DNA from: a virus
Length of the DNA stretch: 64,000 bases
IMG/VR virus record: IMGVR_UViG_3300010391_000120
Coordinates: 1-64,000 of that record
Strand: one strand, 5' to 3'
A program made the position numbers and the translations under genes. A model generated the notes under the pieces. The model saw only the letters and a program-made list of their open reading frames with translations, made no database searches and had not been told where the DNA came from. This document shows, piece after piece, positions 17,457 through 25,538 of this stretch. How positions within the stretch are numbered: position 1 is the stretch's first letter; every line of letters begins with the position of its first letter.

Positions 17457-18141
17457 TAGAGATAAAGTTTTGGGTATTCTAATTAAGCATTTTGATCAGC
17501 TAAAAAAGCAAATCAATGATATTAGAAATGAAAAATTAATTGATACTTTACAATTTCCCGAAGAACAATTAAAAAAAGTTGAAGTTTTATCACCTCCCCA
17601 CAGATTAAAAATTAATAAAGGTTGGCGTCCACTTTCAGAATTAGAAATAGATGAAGCTCAAGCTGCTACGGAAAATGCTACTGAAGCAGCAAAATATCTT
17701 GGTATAGATTATCGCACATATAAAAAATGGTGTAAGATACATAATAAATGGAAAATTAATCCTTGGAGGAAAGGTTTTAAGAAAAAATACTGGGATCCAA
17801 ATAAAGGTAAATATCCACTTAATCAAATACTTGAAGGAAAATTTCCAAATTATCCAGTTTATAGACTTAAAGATTTATTAATTCGCAGCGGTTTAAAAAA
17901 AGCTGAATGTGAAGTTTGTGGTTTTAATGAACACAGGATTACCGACGGTAAAATGCCTTTGTTAGTTAATTTTATAGATGGCAACGAAAAAAACCGCAAA
18001 TTAGATAATTTACAAATTCTTTGTTATTCTCATTATTTTCTTCAAGGAAGAGGATATATTAGACAAGGTAAAGTTGAATTTAATTTTAAAGACCCGGACA
18101 GACTTCAAGGTTCTTCTCATAAAATAGATGCAAGATTTTAA
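17398..18141 (+). CDS. HNH-like zinc protein with helix-turn-helix, about 247 aa
   Basis: Start chosen at ATG 17398 (a GTG at 17389 is possible). The middle, NATEAAKYLGIDYRTYKKWC, looks like a helix-turn-helix. The C-terminus has CEVCGFNEHRITDGKMPLLV, then DNLQILCYSHYF, a zinc-centred HNH-type beta-beta-alpha fold. The first His of a standard HNH is replaced in VNFIDGNEKNRKLDNL, so catalysis is uncertain. It is either a phage HNH nuclease or a binding protein. Confidence 0.6.
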   Translation: MEQNQITQSIQHPLQLPRINRDKVLGILIKHFDQLKKQINDIRNEKLIDTLQFPEEQLKKVEVLSPPHRLKINKGWRPLSELEIDEAQAATENATEAAKYLGIDYRTYKKWCKIHNKWKINPWRKGFKKKYWDPNKGKYPLNQILEGKFPNYPVYRLKDLLIRSGLKKAECEVCGFNEHRITDGKMPLLVNFIDGNEKNRKLDNLQILCYSHYFLQGRGYIRQGKVEFNFKDPDRLQGSSHKIDARF

Positions 18142-18161
18142 GTTATACTACTGCTTGACGA

Positions 18162-18169
18162 TATTTATA
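18162..18169 (+). promoter_or_regulatory. Late-type promoter box TATTTATA
   Basis: TATTTATA ends 4 nt before ATG 18174. TTGACG at 18155-18160 lies too close to act as a -35 for it. Confidence 0.5.
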
Positions 18170-18173
18170 GTTA

Positions 18174-18632
18174 ATGAATCAAGAAGTAAATCATATTCTA
18201 TCTAAAGAAGGTATTTTAACGACATTTTCTATAGCAAAAAAGGTCGCTAAAAAGGACATTCTTAATCTTCAAAAGCAGTTAGAATTAGCTAAATTTAAAA
18301 CTTCGAAATTTAAAAAAATCTTTGCTGAAAAAATGTTGGAAGAAACAAAAAAAGCATTTTTAGATCATAAGATTCCAGGTTTAATTGTTCCAGGTCAGAA
18401 TATTCCAGATGAAGAAAAAAGAAAAATGATGGAATTAACATATTTTGCTTCGGTAGTAGCAAAAAAAATTGGAGAGAAAAAGATTAATAAATTTCATTCC
18501 TGTTATATAATAAATGCGATAGTAAACATGTTAGGATTAACAGAAAGTGATTTTGATGAATTCCACAGGAAGTTTTCTAAATACAAAGACGGATCAGAAG
18601 GATCTGGAACCTCAGACCAAGTGGATTTATAG
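18174..18632 (+). CDS. Hypothetical late protein, 152 aa
   Basis: The product is helical and Lys-rich (KKDILNLQKQLELAKFKTSK), with a central VPGQNIPDEEKRKMM and a Gly/Ser tail (DGSEGSGTSDQVDL). The late promoter box sits directly before the ATG. No family recognised. Confidence 0.6.
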   Translation: MNQEVNHILSKEGILTTFSIAKKVAKKDILNLQKQLELAKFKTSKFKKIFAEKMLEETKKAFLDHKIPGLIVPGQNIPDEEKRKMMELTYFASVVAKKIGEKKINKFHSCYIINAIVNMLGLTESDFDEFHRKFSKYKDGSEGSGTSDQVDL

Positions 18633-18684
18633 TGAATGGTTCAAAGAGTGGGAATATTTGTCTAAAGGGGAATATGGAAAATAA
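18556..18684 (+). CDS. Possible overlapping small ORF, 42 aa
   Basis: ATG 18556 lies in the +1 frame of the preceding gene; the frame ends at TAA 18682-18684. The region past the upstream stop reads KWIYSEWFKEWEYLSKGEYG, which looks like real protein. It could be a separate gene or an alternative C-terminus reached by a frameshift. Confidence 0.35.
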   Translation: MNSTGSFLNTKTDQKDLEPQTKWIYSEWFKEWEYLSKGEYGK

Positions 18685-18732
18685 AATAACTTTACAAATA
18701 ACACTATAATGATATATTAAAGTAGAAAAGAT

Positions 18733-19536
18733 ATGGTTATGAAAATACAAAATCAATTCGAGAAATTTTGTCCTAAATGTGGCAAATTACAATCTTATTC
18801 TCGAATTGATTCTTTCAAATTGGCTATCAAAAATGATAGTATCTGTAATAGTTGTTGTCAAAAGGGGCACAAAGTTTCTTCCGAAACAAGAGAAAAAATT
18901 GGAAATTTTCACAAAGACAAACTCAGATCCAAAGAAACTTGTGAAAAAATGAGTATATCTACAAAAGGAAGAAAACTTTCTACAGAACATATAGAAAAAA
19001 TTCGTAAATCATTAACAGGAAGAAAACTATCACAAGATCACATTAAAAATCGAAGTAATTCCCAAAAAGGAAAGCCATATCCGATAGAAGCGAGAATGAG
19101 AAATAGTATATCTATGAAAGGCAGACCCAGTTGGATAAAAGGAAAACATCATACGGAAGAAACAAAATATAAAATAAGAATTGGTGTAATAAATAATTCA
19201 AAAAAGAGAAATATTTTTCCATATAAAAAAAGTTATAATCCAAAAGCTTGTGAATATCTTAATAAATTAAATGAAAAATTTGGATGGAATTTACAGCACG
19301 CAGAAAACGGTGGTGAAATAGAATTATATGGGTATTTTGTTGATGGTTATGATAAAGAAAGAAATATAATTATAGAGTATGATGAATGTAATCATAATAG
19401 ACCAAACAGAAAAGAAAAAGATATAATAAGGCAAAATAATTTAATTGAAAAAATAAATCCTACCTTATTTTTAAGATACGATGAACAGTGGGACAGATTA
19501 TATGATTGTAAAACACATTTAGAAGTAAATAAATGA
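18733..19536 (+). CDS. Homing endonuclease, NUMOD3 + Vsr-like nuclease
   Basis: 267 residues: zinc ribbon (CPKCGK...CNSCC), repeated NUMOD3 units (GRKLSTEHIEKIRKSLTGRK, HKVSSETREKIGNFH), then the nuclease core YNPKACEYLNKLNEKFGW, GGEIELYGYFVDGYD and IIEYDECNHNRP. It overlaps the dehydratase gene by 4 nt. A close relative on the other strand is at 36843. Confidence 0.82.
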   Translation: MVMKIQNQFEKFCPKCGKLQSYSRIDSFKLAIKNDSICNSCCQKGHKVSSETREKIGNFHKDKLRSKETCEKMSISTKGRKLSTEHIEKIRKSLTGRKLSQDHIKNRSNSQKGKPYPIEARMRNSISMKGRPSWIKGKHHTEETKYKIRIGVINNSKKRNIFPYKKSYNPKACEYLNKLNEKFGWNLQHAENGGEIELYGYFVDGYDKERNIIIEYDECNHNRPNRKEKDIIRQNNLIEKINPTLFLRYDEQWDRLYDCKTHLEVNK

Positions 19537-20582
19537 ATAATATAGCGTTAATAACAGGTGCTAATGGAATGGATGCTAAAACTTTAACTCATTTATTATT
19601 AAGTAAAGATTATAAAGTTATTCTCACCTATAGGAGAAATTCATTTTTTGATGAAAAAAATATTAAATCTTTATTTAAAGATGATTTAATTAAATATCCA
19701 AATTCTAAATTAGAATGTGAAGTATGTGATATATCATGTCAAAATAGTGTAATTGAATGTGTTAAATCTACAATTGAAAAACATAGTAGAATAGATGAAA
19801 TATATCATTTAGCAGCTATGTCTCATGTAGGCAATAGCTTTAAACAAAAAGAATTATCAATAAATGTTAATGGTCAAAGTCATTATTATTTTTTAGAAGC
19901 ATTAAAGAACCATAGTTCAAAAACGAAATATTATGGAGCAATGACTAGTGAATTGGTTGGAGGTATGATAGATGGATCTTTCAATGAAGAATGTAAATGG
20001 AATCCTAAATCTCCATATGCTATAGGAAAAGCATTAGGTGCTCGGTGGATAGATTTTTACAAAGAATCTGATGATTCTAAACTTTTTTCATGTTATGGAA
20101 TACTTTTCAATCATTCTAACATTTATAGAAATTTTGATTTTGTTATAAGAAAAATTACGAACACAGCAGCTAAAATATCTTTAGGAAAAGAAAAAAACTT
20201 AAAATTAGCTCATTTAAATTGGGCCAGAGATGAACATTGGTCAGATTTTGGATGCGAAATGATGTGGATAATGCTTCAACAAAAGAAACCACAAAATTTT
20301 GTTATAGGAAATGGTATAACTCACTGGGGAGAAGAATATGTTGAGTTAGCATTTAATCATTTTAATTTAGATTGGAAAAAATATATAAAATTTGATAAAA
20401 ATTTAGTGAGGCCAAATGAAGTTATAAGGCTACAGGCAGATAGTTCAAAAGCTCAACAATTATTAGGATGGGTTCCAAATAGAATATCATTTAAAAAACA
20501 CATAGAATTATTATGTGATTATGATATAAAATTAGAAAAAGGAGAAAATCCTTCGTGGTTTAATATATTTGATTTAAAATAA
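19533..20582 (+). CDS. gmd: GDP-mannose 4,6-dehydratase-like SDR enzyme
   Basis: 349 residues, the usual length. The Rossmann loop ITGANGMDAKTL is near residue 8. IYHLAAMSHVGNSF is near 89. The catalytic SPYAIGKALGARW (YxxxK) is near 157, and LFNHSNIYRNFDFVIRKITN matches the GMD substrate-binding segment. The enzyme converts GDP-mannose to GDP-4-keto-6-deoxymannose. In phages such genes may alter host surface sugar or decorate the virion. NWARDEHWSDF departs slightly from the family's W-G-A-R-D-Y. Confidence 0.85.
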   Translation: MNNIALITGANGMDAKTLTHLLLSKDYKVILTYRRNSFFDEKNIKSLFKDDLIKYPNSKLECEVCDISCQNSVIECVKSTIEKHSRIDEIYHLAAMSHVGNSFKQKELSINVNGQSHYYFLEALKNHSSKTKYYGAMTSELVGGMIDGSFNEECKWNPKSPYAIGKALGARWIDFYKESDDSKLFSCYGILFNHSNIYRNFDFVIRKITNTAAKISLGKEKNLKLAHLNWARDEHWSDFGCEMMWIMLQQKKPQNFVIGNGITHWGEEYVELAFNHFNLDWKKYIKFDKNLVRPNEVIRLQADSSKAQQLLGWVPNRISFKKHIELLCDYDIKLEKGENPSWFNIFDLK

Positions 20583-20621
20583 TAAAAAATAGATTACCAA
20601 TCTATATATTATTAACGAAAT

Positions 20622-20641
20622 CGCCTGTATGAGGCGCTTTT
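20622..20641 (+). terminator. Short terminator-like hairpin
   Basis: CGCCT (20622-20626) pairs with AGGCG (20632-20636) and is followed by CTTTT. It lies between the dehydratase and VWA genes. Confidence 0.5.
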
Positions 20642-20671
20642 AAAATCAAAAAATTGAAAGTTTAAGTTTAT

Positions 20672-21355
20672 ATGAAAAAAAATCTTACGTACATTATATT
20701 CGTCGTTGATCGTTCTGGTTCAATGAGTTCCATCTGTAAAGACATGATAGGCGGCTTTAATGCGTTTATCAAAGAACAACGCAAAATCAAGGGAGACTGT
20801 AAAGTTTTCTTTTATCAATTTGATACAGAATACGACACTGTTTATGAGAAAGTCAACCTAGACAATGTTAATGATTTGGATGATAAAACCTATGTTCCAA
20901 GATGGGGCACTGCTCTTTATCCTTCTCTTGGTAAAACCATTGAAGATATAGGTAAAAAACTATCTTCTATGAGAGATTATGAAAGACCAGAAAGAATATT
21001 GTTTGTAACGATTACTGATGGTATACACAATTCAAATCTTAGTCATATAAATGGAAAGCAACTTAAATGGAATGAACCTTTTCATCAGTTTACTTCTGAT
21101 CAAGTAAAGAGTATGATTGAACATCAAACTCAGGTTTATAATTGGGACTTTGCCTATATAGGGGCTAATCAAGATACCTGGGCTGTAGGTAGTGGGATGG
21201 GGCATACGAAGGGTACCACCCTATCATATGTTGCTAGCGCAACAGGTACATCGAATATGTGGGATAAACTATGTGGTAGCACTGCTACCTATCGTTCATC
21301 TACCACAAAAAAGAAGTTTACTTTTGAGGAAGAAGAAACAAAGACAAAATCTTAA
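20672..21355 (+). CDS. VWA-domain protein
   Basis: 227 residues. FVVDRSGSMSSI near residue 11 is the MIDAS DxSxS metal site of von Willebrand A domains, followed by TDGIHNSN near 111 and WDFAYIGANQD near 151. VWA proteins act by metal-dependent protein binding. Similar single-domain proteins occur in large phages with no fixed role. It is the last gene of the left + strand block. Confidence 0.8.
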   Translation: MKKNLTYIIFVVDRSGSMSSICKDMIGGFNAFIKEQRKIKGDCKVFFYQFDTEYDTVYEKVNLDNVNDLDDKTYVPRWGTALYPSLGKTIEDIGKKLSSMRDYERPERILFVTITDGIHNSNLSHINGKQLKWNEPFHQFTSDQVKSMIEHQTQVYNWDFAYIGANQDTWAVGSGMGHTKGTTLSYVASATGTSNMWDKLCGSTATYRSSTTKKKFTFEEEETKTKS

Positions 21356-21528
21356 GAATTATGAATTTCAACAAGATTGTTGATAAAATTAGAAAGGGAT
21401 TTAGCCGATACTTTACTTCGGTTAGTCTCTTTTTTGTAAAAATCAATGAAACTTTTATTTACTTCAACCTCAACTACAGTCCCGTCATTCTCCCTTACTT
21501 GTATTACAACAGTTTTTAATTTTAACAT
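21352..21528 (-). CDS. Small protein, 58 aa
   Basis: ATG at 21528 (reading left) to TAA 21354-21352. The product MLKLKTVVIQVRENDGTVVE continues through a helix-forming middle to SNFINNLVEIHNS. Its stop overlaps the stop of the convergent VWA gene. It is the last gene of the long minus-strand block, beyond the terminator at 21555. Confidence 0.5.
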   Translation of the reverse strand: MLKLKTVVIQVRENDGTVVEVEVNKSFIDFYKKETNRSKVSAKSLSNFINNLVEIHNS

Positions 21529-21554
21529 ACAATCATAACTATAATAGAAACAAA

Positions 21555-21580
21555 AAAGCTCGTCGTAAACAACGAGCTTT
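21555..21580 (-). terminator. Terminator at the end of the minus-strand HNH gene
   Basis: AAAGCTCGT (21555-21563) pairs with ACGAGCTTT (21572-21580). Read on the minus strand it is followed by TTTTTTG; on the plus strand it is followed by CATTTTTTT, so it may work both ways between convergent blocks. Confidence 0.8.
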
Positions 21581-21587
21581 CATTTTT

Positions 21588-22253
21588 TTAATCGTCGATG
21601 GTTAAAAGGAACGGCTTCCATGTAGGATGTTTTACTTCCCTGATCATTGCTGACAGAGGAATTGGAGGCGGAGCCTTCGGTTGACGAATTAGTTTAAGTC
21701 CAACTTCATTATTGAATCTATTACCCTTTTCAGAGTTGACTTTCTTATGAGTAATAACTAAGTTTTCCCATGTATCTCTACCACCCTTTGATTGAGGTAT
21801 AACATGATCTATTGTTCCATCTTCACGACGAAGTTTTACACCTTTATATTGATCAATACCATTATCACGAATCCAAATGGCTTCTTTTGATGGTTTACCG
21901 CGAAATGTTTTTTTAGGCATCTTATTGAAGTTTTTAGCAATAAGAACTGTCGGTACACGCATTTTTTTCAGTCCATTAGAATAATGAACTGCATCATCTT
22001 CTTCCCATGAACGAATTGGGAGCTTTAACCACTCATCCCAATTACAAGGAATGATTGATATTGGATTTCCTGATGGGGCACCATATTCGTCTAATATATA
22101 ATTGCCTTGGTCATCCTTAACATAATCAAAGTCGAGGGCTGTAGCAGAAAGACCTGCAGCTAAATCAACAATAGCCCGACCTACGGAACTGAATCCCACA
22201 GGTTGCCATGCTTTATTTAACTTTAGGACTATTACTTTGTTAATAATGTTCAT
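21588..22253 (-). CDS. HNH endonuclease, 221 aa
   Basis: The C-terminal half has LRREDGTIDHVIPQSKGGRD, then TWENLVITHKKVNSEKGNR, a classical HNH motif (DH...N...H/N-K). The N-terminus (VIVLKLNKAWQPVGFSSVGR) matches the opening of free-standing phage/bacterial HNH nucleases. It may be a homing or packaging-type nuclease. The promoter directly before ATG predicts a leaderless message. Confidence 0.85.
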   Translation of the reverse strand: MNIINKVIVLKLNKAWQPVGFSSVGRAIVDLAAGLSATALDFDYVKDDQGNYILDEYGAPSGNPISIIPCNWDEWLKLPIRSWEEDDAVHYSNGLKKMRVPTVLIAKNFNKMPKKTFRGKPSKEAIWIRDNGIDQYKGVKLRREDGTIDHVIPQSKGGRDTWENLVITHKKVNSEKGNRFNNEVGLKLIRQPKAPPPIPLSAMIREVKHPTWKPFLLTIDD

Positions 22254-22258
22254 ATCTT

Positions 22259-22286
22259 ATTCTATCACACAAATAAAAAAAGTCAA
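22259..22286 (-). promoter_or_regulatory. Sigma70-like promoter for the HNH gene
   Basis: On the minus strand TTGACT (22286-22281), a 16-bp spacer and TG-extended TAGAAT (22264-22259). Only 5 nt separate the -10 from ATG 22253. Confidence 0.75.
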
Positions 22287-22289
22287 GTT

Positions 22290-22424
22290 CTATAGTATTT
22301 CATCTACAAGACCGAACTTCAAACACTCTTTAGCACTCAAAAATAGATCATGTTTTAGAAGCTCTTCAAGTTGTTTTGCTTTAAACTTGCTTTTCTTTAA
22401 ATATACACTTTTAATCAAAGTCAT
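22290..22424 (-). CDS. ClpP-like protease, C-terminal fragment (44 aa)
   Basis: The 44-residue frame continues the ClpP fold: LEELLKHDLFLSAKECLKFG, then LVDEIL, matching the family's HD-x-[FW]LSA..A...GLVDEI end with its catalytic Asp. Its ATG overlaps the upstream stop as ATGA (22424-22421). A -1 shift at this point would give a ClpP of normal length, so this is either a coupled second subunit piece or the tail of a frameshifted protein. Confidence 0.7.
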   Translation of the reverse strand: MTLIKSVYLKKSKFKAKQLEELLKHDLFLSAKECLKFGLVDEIL

Positions 22425-22903
22425 ATCAATTCAAGATTTTTGATTTCATCTTTGAATTGCATATAGTTTCCCCATAATCCAGAACTTACTTGATGAATAA
22501 GCATACAAGAGTTCTTTGTAATAAATCTCTGGTGACCCGCTGTAGAGAGGAGGGTAGCTCCGCTGGCCACCACCCCCTCACAAAAAGTATGGATGGGTAC
22601 TTCATTATTCATAATTCTATCTACAGACGCCATCGAAGCGAATACATCGCCTCCATCAGAACAAATATGAACTTCAATAGGAGGCGGAGAAACGAGATTA
22701 TAGGTCAGTTGTATAATCTTCATTTGTTTGGTTACATTATCAATTTGCTTATTCAGTGTTAAAATGGTATCTTTGGAAATATCTGTATAGAAATAAATCT
22801 TATTTCCTTGTGGTTCGCCTTCCATTTGAGGCTTTTCAAATGAAACCACTTTTTGATCTTCATTTTCAGCCGCTGTTTCTGTTTCATTTCTCCAAATACG
22901 CAT
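22421..22903 (-). CDS. ClpP-like serine protease, N-terminal part (160 aa)
   Basis: Start taken at ATG 22903, preceded by AAGGAA at good spacing. EVHICSDGGDVFASMASVD, VVASGATLLSTAG (nucleophile Ser) and CMLIHQVSSG (catalytic His) are the ClpP motifs in order. The catalytic Asp is missing here and lies in the following overlapping frame. ClpP-like proteases in phages may mature the prohead or work in the host. A late-type box lies 29 nt upstream. Confidence 0.85.
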   Translation of the reverse strand: MRIWRNETETAAENEDQKVVSFEKPQMEGEPQGNKIYFYTDISKDTILTLNKQIDNVTKQMKIIQLTYNLVSPPPIEVHICSDGGDVFASMASVDRIMNNEVPIHTFCEGVVASGATLLSTAGHQRFITKNSCMLIHQVSSGLWGNYMQFKDEIKNLELI

Positions 22904-22932
22904 ATAAATGTTCCTTTGGTTGCTATTATGGT

Positions 22933-22940
22933 TATAAATA
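22933..22940 (-). promoter_or_regulatory. Late-type promoter box upstream of clpP-like gene
   Basis: Read on the minus strand the box is TATTTATA, with a 29-nt leader holding the AAGGAA ribosome site. This gives a late promoter with a normal leader, in contrast to the leaderless ones. Confidence 0.45.
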
Positions 22941-22941
22941 G

Positions 22942-22988
22942 AATGGCCCAAACCTTTTGCTTGGTTTGAGCCATTTTTGATTTTTTTT
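22942..22988 (+). terminator. Plus-strand terminator
   Basis: AATGGC-CAAACC (22942-22954) pairs with GGTTTGAGCCATT (22963-22975) with one mismatch, followed by T-runs up to 22988. It would stop plus-strand read-through antisense to the clpP-like gene and insulate the HEG at 23121. Confidence 0.7.
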
Positions 22989-23108
22989 TACTTTAATATA
23001 TTTTCTGTTTCGTATATAGTTAGCTTTTTTTCTTCCCAAATGGCATACCATTTAAAAATTAAAAGTCAATAAATTGTTATTCTGGTGTAGTTTCCACCTT
23101 TTGATTCA

Positions 23109-23116
23109 TATTTATA
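23109..23116 (+). promoter_or_regulatory. Late-type promoter box TATTTATA
   Basis: TATTTATA ends 4 nt before ATG 23121 of the LAGLIDADG gene. Confidence 0.5.
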
Positions 23117-23120
23117 CCAT

Positions 23121-23891
23121 ATGAATATAACAGATAAACAATTTAAATTTGCGAAAGAAAATGTAAACCTAATATCATGTAGGTCTATGGCAAAAATGTT
23201 AGGCACAACTTATAATATTCTAAGATATCAATGTTTGAAACGTGACATTACATTTCCAAAATACAAAAACAATGGAAATATTAATCTTTTCTATAATATT
23301 GATAAACCACAAATTGCTTATTTACTTGGATTTTTTTGGGCAGATGGATGTATAAGAACTGGTCAAACAGGTATAGAAATATCTATTTTATATGATGATG
23401 GAGTGCGTTTAGAAAATACTATACAAAATCTAATAAAATATAGAAAATACATTAGAAAAAGAGAAGGAAAAAGAAAAACATTAACTTTAATAATAAATGA
23501 TGTATTACTTGTAAAATTATTAAAATCTCAATTTGATTTTCATAATAAAAATTACCATTTTTTTAATCTATTGACTATTCCTACTCAATTAAAAAAATAT
23601 TTTTTAAGAGGATACTTGGATGGCGATGGTCACATAGCACAAACTAAAGTATCTTTTTCAGCATCCTATGATTGCGACTGGAATAACTTTATATTACTAC
23701 TTAAAAGTATCGGAATAGTAGAATATAAAATTAGAAAATATATTGCCAAAGAAAATCACAAATCATCTACAATGATAATAAACTTAAAAAATAACTCGTG
23801 TAAACTATTAGAGTTTATTTATGATGGATATGAAACTGATGGTATAGGATTAAGCAGAAAATATAACTCCTTTAAGTTGTATTATTCTTAA
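23121..23891 (+). CDS. LAGLIDADG homing endonuclease
   Basis: 256 residues with two LAGLIDADG helices, AYLLGFFWADGCI near residue 70 and YFLRGYLDGDGHIAQ near 156, so it should act as a monomer. The N-terminus (SCRSMAKMLGTTYNILRYQC) forms a helix-turn-helix-like unit. It is a free-standing gene on the plus strand inside the minus block, and its end overlaps the convergent gene by 4 nt. Confidence 0.88.
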   Translation: MNITDKQFKFAKENVNLISCRSMAKMLGTTYNILRYQCLKRDITFPKYKNNGNINLFYNIDKPQIAYLLGFFWADGCIRTGQTGIEISILYDDGVRLENTIQNLIKYRKYIRKREGKRKTLTLIINDVLLVKLLKSQFDFHNKNYHFFNLLTIPTQLKKYFLRGYLDGDGHIAQTKVSFSASYDCDWNNFILLLKSIGIVEYKIRKYIAKENHKSSTMIINLKNNSCKLLEFIYDGYETDGIGLSRKYNSFKLYYS

Positions 23892-24154
23892 TCCCAATAG
23901 GTAGGTTTGTTAAAATCTACACAATTGGCAAATCTTTCATAATCCCACATATAGATACCAATTTGGTCACTGGGTAAATTGTGTGATTTATCATTAGCAG
24001 GCACAACTACACAAGTGTTTCCTGGTCCAGCAACTTTTTCATATTTTTCGGTCCATCGTTTTCCGTGAAGTTTTTGTATATCTTCAAACAAAACGTATGA
24101 TATTCCATCATATTTTCGTGATTTTAAACGCTTTATTTTTTTATTAGTAGTCAT
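23888..24154 (-). CDS. Hypothetical protein, 88 aa
   Basis: Start taken at ATG 24154 (MTTNKKIKRLKSRKYDG) rather than 24190, to limit overlap with the upstream gene. The N-terminus is basic and the body has PANDKSHNLPSDQIGIYMWD. No family recognised. Confidence 0.5.
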   Translation of the reverse strand: MTTNKKIKRLKSRKYDGISYVLFEDIQKLHGKRWTEKYEKVAGPGNTCVVVPANDKSHNLPSDQIGIYMWDYERFANCVDFNKPTYWD

Positions 24155-24159
24155 AGATA

Positions 24160-24453
24160 TTAAAAAAGTCCCATCTTTAAGTAATCCCATTTATCTTTTG
24201 GAAATTGATCACTTCCTTCTTTCCAACCTTCCGTTTTTAGATCGGAAATAATGTGTTGTTTAGCAGCTTTTGCTGCTTCATCTCCCCATCGTTTTCTTAC
24301 TTCATTTATTCCGGTTTCGTGATGTCTTAATCTTCGATGGTGGATACCATATTCTGGCCATTCAAAAAATTCATCTAACCATTTATGAACTTCACAAAAG
24401 GGGTTTCCAAATAAAGTTACCGATTCGGCACAATGTTGATCAAATGAAGGCAT
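24160..24453 (-). CDS. DUF6915-like phage protein, 97 aa
   Basis: HCAESVTLFGNPFCEVHKWL, then HHRRLRHHETGINEVRKRWG and AAKAAKQHIISDL follow the conserved pattern of a small phage family (DUF6915-like) with many His. The function is unknown; the His pattern may bind metal. Confidence 0.65.
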   Translation of the reverse strand: MPSFDQHCAESVTLFGNPFCEVHKWLDEFFEWPEYGIHHRRLRHHETGINEVRKRWGDEAAKAAKQHIISDLKTEGWKEGSDQFPKDKWDYLKMGLF

Positions 24454-24483
24454 ATCGTTATATTATGAGACATTTCATCCCAT

Positions 24484-24512
24484 AATATACCACAGGAGAG
24501 GGGGCAAGTCAA
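24484..24512 (-). promoter_or_regulatory. Sigma70-like promoter
   Basis: On the minus strand TTGACT (24512-24507), a 17-bp spacer and TG-extended TATATT (24489-24484). The start of the DUF6915-like gene lies about 30 nt further on. Confidence 0.55.
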
Positions 24513-24518
24513 ACTCTA

Positions 24519-24725
24519 TCAGTGAGGATACTGATAATTCTTAGAACACTTACCACAGAGAAGAAAATCATTCCACAGGGAACCACTTGTCCATCCATCT
24601 GGCAGTAAATGTTTCTGTAAACCCACATCACGCTTCATCCAATATACGCGTGATTTACAGTTGAGACAATTTACGAAAACTTTACTACCACGAAACTCAA
24701 TACCACTGGGGCAGAGTCCTTCCAT
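24519..24725 (-). CDS. Small zinc-ribbon protein, 68 aa
   Basis: Two Cys pairs (CLNCKSR and CGKCSKN) frame a WTSGSLWNDFLL segment, a zinc-ribbon layout. The stop lies just before the promoter of the next gene. No family recognised. Confidence 0.55.
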   Translation of the reverse strand: MEGLCPSGIEFRGSKVFVNCLNCKSRVYWMKRDVGLQKHLLPDGWTSGSLWNDFLLCGKCSKNYQYPH

Positions 24726-24758
24726 AATATTATTTTATTCTTATTTCATTCAAAATAA

Positions 24759-25046
24759 TTAATAATAATAACCCCTAGTGCCTTCCCATTGAATACTTTT
24801 TTTGCCATCGCTCCACGTAATAATCTCTGCATATTTCCCCAGGTTAACAGCAACGCGGGCTGGAATAACTACCATAATACTTTCAGTTTTTATTTGTGTA
24901 TAAGTATTCTCTCTATAAGAAACAGTGATTGATTGGGCATCTATTATTTTTCCCACAGAAACCGTAGAGACAACTGTAGGGGGTTTGTTAGAAAAGGTAC
25001 ACCCGGCCAATAACAAACAAATTGATATTAAAATAAAAAGTTTCAT
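24759..25046 (-). CDS. Lipoprotein, 95 aa
   Basis: MKLFILISICLLLAGC is a signal peptide with lipobox LAGC. The mature part is a beta-rich domain (SVGKIIDAQSITVSYRENTY) ending Tyr-rich. It is predicted to be membrane-anchored and may act in exclusion or lysis control. Confidence 0.7.
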   Translation of the reverse strand: MKLFILISICLLLAGCTFSNKPPTVVSTVSVGKIIDAQSITVSYRENTYTQIKTESIMVVIPARVAVNLGKYAEIITWSDGKKSIQWEGTRGYYY

Positions 25047-25065
25047 AATTTTTCTGTTGAATATA

Positions 25066-25473
25066 TTACGGTATAATAATCCTACTTTTTTCTCGTTTTT
25101 CCCAGCCCGCTTTTAACATATCTTCCTCAGTAAGAATAGATATATCATCCTTATTAGATAGAAATAGAACTGTAACCTTCTTAGCTTTAAGCAATTCAAA
25201 TCTTGGCTCCAAAACATGCTTAACCACTCCCATTTGAAACTTATAAGCATACTCAGGTTCCTCTGAATTGACCCTAATCATCAAAACCGAGTTTGGTTTT
25301 ACATTATCAAGATCTAATTGTTTACCCCATTCAAGAATACCATCCACTAAAGGATTAGGCCTTACTTCTTGGGCAACAACCGTTTCACCTTTTTCAGCCT
25401 TCAAATCGTTTTCAACTTCAACTTGAATATCAAGCACCATTTGATCCGCTAATTTCTTCTGTTCTTCGTTCAT
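25066..25473 (-). CDS. Hypothetical protein, 135 aa
   Basis: An acidic helical N-terminus (EEQKKLADQMVLDIQVEVE) leads into a compact domain with NVKPNSVLMIRVNSEEPEYA and a basic end (KREKSRIIIP). No family recognised. Confidence 0.6.
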   Translation of the reverse strand: MNEEQKKLADQMVLDIQVEVENDLKAEKGETVVAQEVRPNPLVDGILEWGKQLDLDNVKPNSVLMIRVNSEEPEYAYKFQMGVVKHVLEPRFELLKAKKVTVLFLSNKDDISILTEEDMLKAGWEKREKSRIIIP

Positions 25474-25538
25474 TTGTATTTTCTTTCTTTTTTTCTTTGG
25501 ATTTATTCCAACTTATAATTTATTTTACATTTTTCTTA

